In this document: positions 59,382 to 64,000 of the stretch, piece after piece | Position numbering within the stretch: the first letter of the stretch is position 1 | Layout: each line of letters starts with the position of its first letter | Origin: Caldilineaceae bacterium SB0664_bin_27 | Lineage (GTDB): Bacteria; Chloroflexota; Anaerolineae; Caldilineales; Caldilineaceae | DNA: 64,000 bases | Assembly: GCA_009838625.1 (NCBI GenBank) | Contig: VXRG01000103.1 | Coordinates: forward strand, 1-64,000 | Reading direction: 5' to 3' | Notes under the pieces: model-generated | Told to the model about the DNA's origin: nothing | What the model saw: only the letters and a program-made list of their open reading frames with translations | Databases searched by the model: none | Made by a program: the position numbers and the translations under genes

Positions 59382-60137
59382 TCAGCGTGTAAAGAGGTTG
59401 CGCCGCACGTAGCGGCCGTCGTCGGAGGCGAGGAAGGCCAGGGCCTCGCCGACGCCTTCGGGGTCCCCCAGGCGGGAGCGGGCGTCTTCAAGATCGAACG
59501 CCTGGCCCTGGGCCTCTGCCGACTCGCGCATCTGCCGCAGTTTCAGTTCGGTCTCGATGCCGCCGGGACAGACGACGTTGACGCGGATGCCCTTGGGTGC
59601 CAAGTGATTTTCCAGCGTCATTCCCATCCCATTCACCGCGCCCTTGCTGGTGCCGTAGGCGATCGAAGAGCTGCCGCCGGTCACGCCCGCCCCCGAGCCG
59701 ACCAGCAGGATCACACCTTTTTCGCTGGCCTTGAGCAGAGGGTAGGCCTCCTTTACGCAGAGGAAGACACCGCGCACGTTGACCGCGATCACGTCGTCAA
59801 AGACGTCGACGGGGAAGGAGTCGGGCATCAGATTGGGGCCCCGCAGGACACCGGCCGAGCAGATGAGGACGTCGAGGCGGCCGTGGCGCTCCTTCACGTC
59901 GGCGAAGACCCGCTGCGCGTCCTCGTGGCAGCGCACGTCGAGCCTTTCATAGCGGGCCTTGTGGCCCTCAGCCTGCAGAGACGCGGCCAGCGCCTCGCCG
60001 GTCTCGTCCTTGATGTCGGTAATGATCACCTCGGCCCCGCGTTGCGCGCACAGCTGCGCGGCCGCGCCGCCGATGCCCTGCGCGCCGCCGGTGATGAGGA
60101 TGACCTTGTTTTCAACGTTTGCCGCGGTCGATGTCAT
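59382..60137 (-). CDS. Short-chain dehydrogenase/reductase
   Basis: From the ATG at 60137 this is 251 residues (a TTG at 60155 is the other option). TGGAQGIGG is the cofactor loop, SAGVLRGP the central motif, and GSGAGVTGG with AYGTSKG supplies Ser, Tyr and Lys. The end is RYVRRNLFTR. It lies between the GH36 and GH4 genes, so oxidation of galactose or a related sugar is a reasonable guess. Confidence 0.83.
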   Translation of the reverse strand: MTSTAANVENKVILITGGAQGIGGAAAQLCAQRGAEVIITDIKDETGEALAASLQAEGHKARYERLDVRCHEDAQRVFADVKERHGRLDVLICSAGVLRGPNLMPDSFPVDVFDDVIAVNVRGVFLCVKEAYPLLKASEKGVILLVGSGAGVTGGSSSIAYGTSKGAVNGMGMTLENHLAPKGIRVNVVCPGGIETELKLRQMRESAEAQGQAFDLEDARSRLGDPEGVGEALAFLASDDGRYVRRNLFTR

Positions 60138-60193
60138 AGTCGGTTGCCTGTACAAGTTGTGAATGGATGGTGGTATGTCTGTAGAGGAAACGT

Positions 60194-60222
60194 GAGGAGA
60201 AACCGGGAACTGATTTCTCCTC
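60194..60222 (-). repeat. Intercistronic hairpin between GH36 and SDR genes
   Basis: GAGGAGAAA (60194-60202) and TTTCTCCTC (60214-60222) form a perfect 9-base stem with an 11-base loop. It sits after the GH36 stop. It may protect upstream mRNA from 3' decay or reduce downstream expression. Confidence 0.55.
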
Positions 60223-60242
60223 CCATTGTGTTCAGTTCTCGT

Positions 60243-62090
60243 TCAGTCCATGCTGAGGCTGGCGCTGCCGGGAGAATCGGCGTTGAACTCCATTGTAACA
60301 GAGCGGCCGCCGTCGCTGAAGATCACTTGGGCGTATTCGTCGGCGCTGGCCGGCTGGCCGGTGGGGCGCCGGTAGTCGCCCAGCAGGAGCTCCCGGTAGG
60401 CTTTGTAATCCGCGACCGCGGCGCGATAGCGCTCGAAATCCGCGGCGGGCGCCTCCCACAGTCTCCCGCTGTAGCCGAAGCCGCCGGCGGCGTGGGAGAG
60501 GTAGTCGTAGGTGGTGAAGTCATGGCGCTGCTGGCAGATGTTGGTGTTGGCGTAGTTGCCGGGCAGGACTGTGTTCAGGCCGTGCTGCAGGGCGCGGATA
60601 ATCGCCGAGTGGGTGGTGTGATCGTTCATCCAGAAGCTGTGGCCGCGGCGCACTGTGCCCAATTCGATCCGATGGCCGCCGCTGGCGCACTGTTCAATGA
60701 AGAGCTCCGGGCACGCCTCCAGAATGTCGTCCAGCACCTGGTAGAGGCCCTGCACGTGCTGGATCTGGCGCCAGCCGATCTCGCCGGCCGGCACGCCCTC
60801 CTCCCAGTTCGAGCGCGGGTCCTGGTTATAGTCCCAGCGAATCCAGCGCACGCCCCACTCCTCGTAGGCGCGCACGATCCGGTCCAGCCACCACTGGCGC
60901 ACCTCGGGCAGACCCAGGTTGATGAGGGCGAATTCGGGGTGCTGAAAGGGGAAGGCGGGCAGCATGACCGGCGGCCGTTCGGGCGTCTCCCAGAACCAGT
61001 CCGGATGGTCGCGGTAGATTTCGCTGTCCTTGTTGGCCCACTCCGGCTCGAACCAGGTGCCGTATTTCAACCCCTTGGAGCGCACGTAGTCGGCGAATGG
61101 CGCGATGCCGTTGGGAAATTTCTTGGGATCGCCTTCGCTCCAATTGCCGATGCCGTCGCGGAAGTCGCCGGCGAACCAACCGCCGTCCACGCAGAAATAC
61201 TCCAGGCCGGCCGCGGCGGAGGCGTCAACGGCTGGCCTGAGACTCTGATCGGAGTAGTCATTGGAAAAGGCGAACCAGTGATTGAAGGTGGCCGGGGGCA
61301 GGACCTCTTCGCCCCCCAGGGGAGGCATAACATGGCGGCGGATGTGACGCCGCAGGGCGTTGCCGCCGTCATCGAGGTCGCCGTCGAAAGCCGTCAGGAG
61401 GACGCGCGGCAGCGGCAGAGACTGCCCCGGCTGCAGATGCAGCGCCAGGCCCCAGAGACCGGCCTGCAGGCGCACCGGCCACGCTGTATCGGGGTCGTTG
61501 ACCTCGCGCGTCTCCTGCGCCAGGCTCATGCGCCAGAGCCCGGACCACTCGAGAAAGAGCGCAATGCCCTGGCCGAGGGATTCTTCACAGATGATGGCGC
61601 AGGGCAGATGACCGTCGGAAGGACGGCCGCCTTCGCCCGCCATGATGGCCAGGGGGGCATAGACCTGCGGCGTCTTCAGCAGCTGGCGGTCGACGATCGC
61701 AAAGTCGTGGGGCGGAAAAAAGTTGGCCAGAAACTGCACGCCGTTCACCTGGCGGACCCATGGTTCGCCGAAGGCCGGCTGCAGCAGAAGATCCAGGTCC
61801 CAGGTCAGGCACTCGCTCAGGTTTTGCAGCGGCCGGCTGCCCCGGTTGGTGAGCGTGCCCCAGCATTCGACCGCGCGCGTGTCGGCAAAAAAGCGCATGT
61901 GCCACTGGACTTCAGCGCCGTCGCCGGTGCGGGCTGTCAGAACGTGCTCCGAATTGCCGGCGCTCTCTATCCCGGCCACATGCCAGGCCTCGGACGCAAT
62001 CCCACTGATGCCAAAGGGGACGGCCGTCCCGTCTGCGCCGATATTATGGAGTTGCAGCTGCTCGCGCAGGATCTGAAACCAGTTGCTCAT
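60243..62090 (-). CDS. GH36 alpha-galactosidase
   Basis: The ATG at 62090, with AAGGAG 6 bases before it, gives 615 residues. After an N-terminal beta-sandwich (about 1-260) the barrel shows FCVDGGWF, KYGTWFEPE, WIRWDYNQ with the nucleophile Asp420, IEQCASGGHR and FWMNDHTT with the acid/base Asp490. It hydrolyses alpha-1,6-galactosides such as raffinose or melibiose-like units. There is no signal peptide, so it acts on sugars imported by the neighbouring transporter. Confidence 0.88.
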   Translation of the reverse strand: MSNWFQILREQLQLHNIGADGTAVPFGISGIASEAWHVAGIESAGNSEHVLTARTGDGAEVQWHMRFFADTRAVECWGTLTNRGSRPLQNLSECLTWDLDLLLQPAFGEPWVRQVNGVQFLANFFPPHDFAIVDRQLLKTPQVYAPLAIMAGEGGRPSDGHLPCAIICEESLGQGIALFLEWSGLWRMSLAQETREVNDPDTAWPVRLQAGLWGLALHLQPGQSLPLPRVLLTAFDGDLDDGGNALRRHIRRHVMPPLGGEEVLPPATFNHWFAFSNDYSDQSLRPAVDASAAAGLEYFCVDGGWFAGDFRDGIGNWSEGDPKKFPNGIAPFADYVRSKGLKYGTWFEPEWANKDSEIYRDHPDWFWETPERPPVMLPAFPFQHPEFALINLGLPEVRQWWLDRIVRAYEEWGVRWIRWDYNQDPRSNWEEGVPAGEIGWRQIQHVQGLYQVLDDILEACPELFIEQCASGGHRIELGTVRRGHSFWMNDHTTHSAIIRALQHGLNTVLPGNYANTNICQQRHDFTTYDYLSHAAGGFGYSGRLWEAPAADFERYRAAVADYKAYRELLLGDYRRPTGQPASADEYAQVIFSDGGRSVTMEFNADSPGSASLSMD

Positions 62091-62135
62091 GTTCAACTCC
62101 TTCTTGGGGCTGGACCGGGGAGAAGGTGAAGAGGA

Positions 62136-62168
62136 GGGAGGGGTAAGAAGCCTCTACCCACCCCTCCC
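62136..62168 (-). terminator. Intercistronic hairpin after the binding-protein gene
   Basis: GGGAGGGGT (62136-62144) and ACCCCTCCC (62160-62168) pair perfectly. An inner GGGTA/TACCC pairing overlaps and could compete. It lies between the binding-protein stop and the GH36 start, mirroring the hairpin of the first sugar operon. Confidence 0.65.
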
Positions 62169-62178
62169 CGTATGTGGA

Positions 62179-63528
62179 TTACCACTCGTAACCTGTGTCT
62201 TCGCGGAAGCTCTGCACCCTCTGGGTCAGGTCTTCGTCGAGGCGGGCGGCCAGATCTTCAACGCTGATAGCACCGAGGGAGAGCTCCTCCAGCCCGGGCC
62301 AGAAGACGTCGTCCATCGCGTACTTGGTGCCCACCGGCCCGATCCAGACCCAGTCCTGCACGGTCGCCAGGGCCGGCTGCAGGAACTTGGCCTCGTCGCT
62401 GGAGTACCACTCATGGTCGAGCAGCGAGAAGACGCAGGGCAGCGAGTGCTGCGATTGCAGCCACTGGATCATGACGCCATCGTCGTTGAGGTAGTCGATG
62501 AAGTCGAGCGCGTCCTCCGGATTTTCGCTGGCGGCGTTCACGTTGAGGCCCCAGCCGCCTTCGCCGACGACGACGGGGTCGGCGCCGTCGATGCCGGGCC
62601 GCATGGTAAAGCCGAAGTTGCCTTCTGGGAAGGCAGTGGCGGCGAAGGGGATGTAATCGATCCAGATGCCGCCCATGGCCATACGCCCTTCTGCCAGCCC
62701 GTTGAAGACGGCGGGCAGATCGGGCGAATCGACCTCGTGGGTGAAGATCGGGTCGTGGAACAGTTCGGTGAGGGCGCGGATGCCTTCGGGCGTATTGACG
62801 CTCCACTCGCCGGTCTCTTCATCCAGGTAGGTGCCGCCCTGCTCGTAGATGGCGCCGCACAGATACTGGATGTTGTGATAGTTGCGCATGGAAAGGCCGG
62901 CGACGTTGATGATGCCGTCATCGTCGGCTTGCGTCAGCGACTTGGCGTCCTGCCAGACGTCATTCCAGTGGGTGTAGGTCGGGGGCGGCTCCATGCCGGC
63001 CTCCTGCCACAGGTCGAGGTTGGTGATGAAGCCGATGCCCGGCGTGTTATTGTGGAGCGGGATGCCGTAGACGTCGCCCTGGTAGGTGTAGTAGTCCATC
63101 ACGGCCGAGAAGAAGCGGTCCTTGATAGTGCCCATGCCGCCGAGCGTCTCGGTGAGGGGCAGCAGGGTGTTGGTCGCCATGAAGGAGGCGGCTGCGGCGC
63201 CGTGGATGGAGAGGAGGTCGCCGGCCGTGCCAGCGCTGAGGCCGGAGGCGTAGGTGGTCCACGGGTCGGTCTTGGGCTCGACGGTGACGTTGCGCTCGTC
63301 GTTGGCCTCGTTGTACTGGTCGGCCAGCATATTCCAGGCATTGTCGTGCGGCGGGTAGCTCATCGACCATAGGCTCAGTTCGGTCATGGCCATGTCCGGG
63401 GCGGCCTCTCCGCCGCCGTCGGCTGCAGGCGCGGCCGGCGCGGCCACGCAGGCGGCTAGGAGCGAGGCGGTTCCGACGCCGGCGGACAGTTGGAGCATTT
63501 GGCGGCGCGTCATTTGGTTCTGGTTCAT
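62179..63528 (-). CDS. Sugar ABC transporter substrate-binding lipoprotein (Tat-exported)
   Basis: This 449-residue protein has MTRRQMLQLSAG, a twin-arginine signal, and the lipobox LAAC near residue 27. The mature part is of the family 1 binding-protein type (ELSLWSMSYPPHDNAWNMLADQYNEAN, AMGGIWIDYIPF). GAGGAG precedes the ATG. It follows a permease gene in the same direction and is followed by the GH36 and GH4 genes, so alpha-galactosides are the likely cargo. Confidence 0.9.
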   Translation of the reverse strand: MNQNQMTRRQMLQLSAGVGTASLLAACVAAPAAPAADGGGEAAPDMAMTELSLWSMSYPPHDNAWNMLADQYNEANDERNVTVEPKTDPWTTYASGLSAGTAGDLLSIHGAAAASFMATNTLLPLTETLGGMGTIKDRFFSAVMDYYTYQGDVYGIPLHNNTPGIGFITNLDLWQEAGMEPPPTYTHWNDVWQDAKSLTQADDDGIINVAGLSMRNYHNIQYLCGAIYEQGGTYLDEETGEWSVNTPEGIRALTELFHDPIFTHEVDSPDLPAVFNGLAEGRMAMGGIWIDYIPFAATAFPEGNFGFTMRPGIDGADPVVVGEGGWGLNVNAASENPEDALDFIDYLNDDGVMIQWLQSQHSLPCVFSLLDHEWYSSDEAKFLQPALATVQDWVWIGPVGTKYAMDDVFWPGLEELSLGAISVEDLAARLDEDLTQRVQSFREDTGYEW

Positions 63529-63642
63529 CGTTTTCTCCTCTGCTACTGATGTGTTGAAAAGACCGTTTCCAATACAGGTAACTTCACGTACTGTCCGATA
63601 ATGGGCGCAGTGCAGAGAACCGGAGAGCCGGCTCCCTGCCCG

Positions 63643-64000
63643 TCAGTATTTCAACCCTGTAAGCGTGACCCCGCGCACGAAGCGGGCCTGGAAGAATGAA
63701 TAGAAGACAACCACCGGTACGACGGTGATGACCGCGCCGGTGAGGAAGAGATCGTAGCGCGGCCGGCTGGACCATCCCAACAGATAGGCGAGGCCGAGGG
63801 GCAGCGTTCTCATCTTCTCCTCATAGATGATCACCAGGGGCCAGAGGTAGGAGTCCCAGTTGGCCAGAAAGCTGAAGATGGCGAGCGCGCTGAGGGCGGA
63901 GACCGAGAGCGGCAGGACGATGTGGCGGTAGATCCACCAGTTGGATGCGCCGTCGATGCGCCCGGCGTCGAGGAGCTCCGAGGGTAGGCCCTCCATGAAC
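63643..64000 (-). CDS. Carbohydrate ABC transporter permease (MalG type), C-terminal part
   Basis: This is the last 117 or so residues of a permease whose start lies beyond the window. The EAA loop reads ELLDAGRIDGASNWWIYRHIVLPLS and the C-terminus ends in FVRGVTLTGLKY, both typical of MalG. It belongs with the binding protein encoded 114 bases downstream. The MalF-type partner is presumably encoded further on. Confidence 0.9.
   Translation of the reverse strand, partial: FMEGLPSELLDAGRIDGASNWWIYRHIVLPLSVSALSALAIFSFLANWDSYLWPLVIIYEEKMRTLPLGLAYLLGWSSRPRYDLFLTGAVITVVPVVVFYSFFQARFVRGVTLTGLKY

Noticed and set aside
58869-62129. A 1086-codon open frame on the plus strand
   Set aside because: It lies antisense to the GH4, SDR and GH36 genes, all with intact catalytic motifs. 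Long antisense frames are expected in GC-rich DNA. Its translation shows no domain pattern and it has no ribosome site.

Overview
The window is a GC-rich bacterial chromosome segment. It carries 55 protein genes that I can support, two of them cut by the window ends, plus one gene remnant. I see no rRNA, tRNA, CRISPR array or complete insertion sequence. The mix points to a Chloroflexota bacterium of the Caldilineales/Anaerolineae kind: many Gfo/Idh/MocA and SDR dehydrogenases, AP-endonuclease-like sugar isomerases, phytanoyl-CoA-type dioxygenases, Tat-type lipoprotein sugar-binding proteins, a MacB-like exporter without an outer-membrane channel, and an AIM24-type protein. That placement is inference from gene content, not a marker-gene result.

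Layout. (1) 1-6.9 kb is a zinc homeostasis cluster: the end of a metal ABC ATPase, its permease, a DegT-like protein lacking the PLP lysine, a CobW/G3E GTPase, a WD40 propeller, a Fur/Zur repressor, a gene remnant and a second CobW GTPase. (2) 7.2-12.2 kb holds an anchored surface protein, a CelD-like acetyltransferase, a small hypothetical protein and a sulfatase. A 1.4 kb gene-poor stretch with short repeated motifs follows. (3) 13.6-19.8 kb is a four-gene MacB-like ABC export operon in which one ATPase carries an AbrB-like C-terminal domain. (4) 19.9-44.3 kb is a large carbohydrate catabolism region. A minus-strand transport/hydrolase operon (binding protein, two permeases, two beta-propeller hydrolase-like proteins, SDR) diverges at about 31 kb from a plus-strand run of sugar isomerases, dehydrogenases and a GH88 unsaturated uronyl hydrolase. 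Two AT-richer insertions interrupt that run: a NucS-like nuclease (36.2-37.3 kb) and an ATPase plus TOPRIM/DUF4435 pair resembling the PARIS anti-phage system (38.3-40.2 kb). (5) 44.4-48.5 kb encodes a 1378-residue secreted protein made of three leucine-rich-repeat solenoids, a trypsin-like protease and an SH3b domain. (6) 48.8-56.7 kb holds tandem duplicate alcohol dehydrogenases, a YbaK-type deacylase, a CobD/HisC-like aminotransferase, a HAD phosphatase, a glutamate-cysteine ligase-like enzyme, two antitoxin-like genes without visible toxins, and an AIM24 protein. (7) 56.8-64 kb is a second minus-strand glycoside operon: a permease running off the end, a binding protein, GH36, SDR, GH4 and a dioxygenase.

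How the parts fit: the sugar regions look built to import and break down galactosides and uronic-acid-containing, possibly sulfated, polysaccharides. Neither transporter has its own ATPase here, so a shared MsmX-type ATPase elsewhere is likely. Transport genes are separated from their partners by strong hairpins that probably set relative expression. The most unusual items are the LRR-protease-SH3 protein, the PARIS-like pair with the nearby NucS-like nuclease, the ABC-AbrB fusion and the zinc cluster with its degenerate DegT protein.
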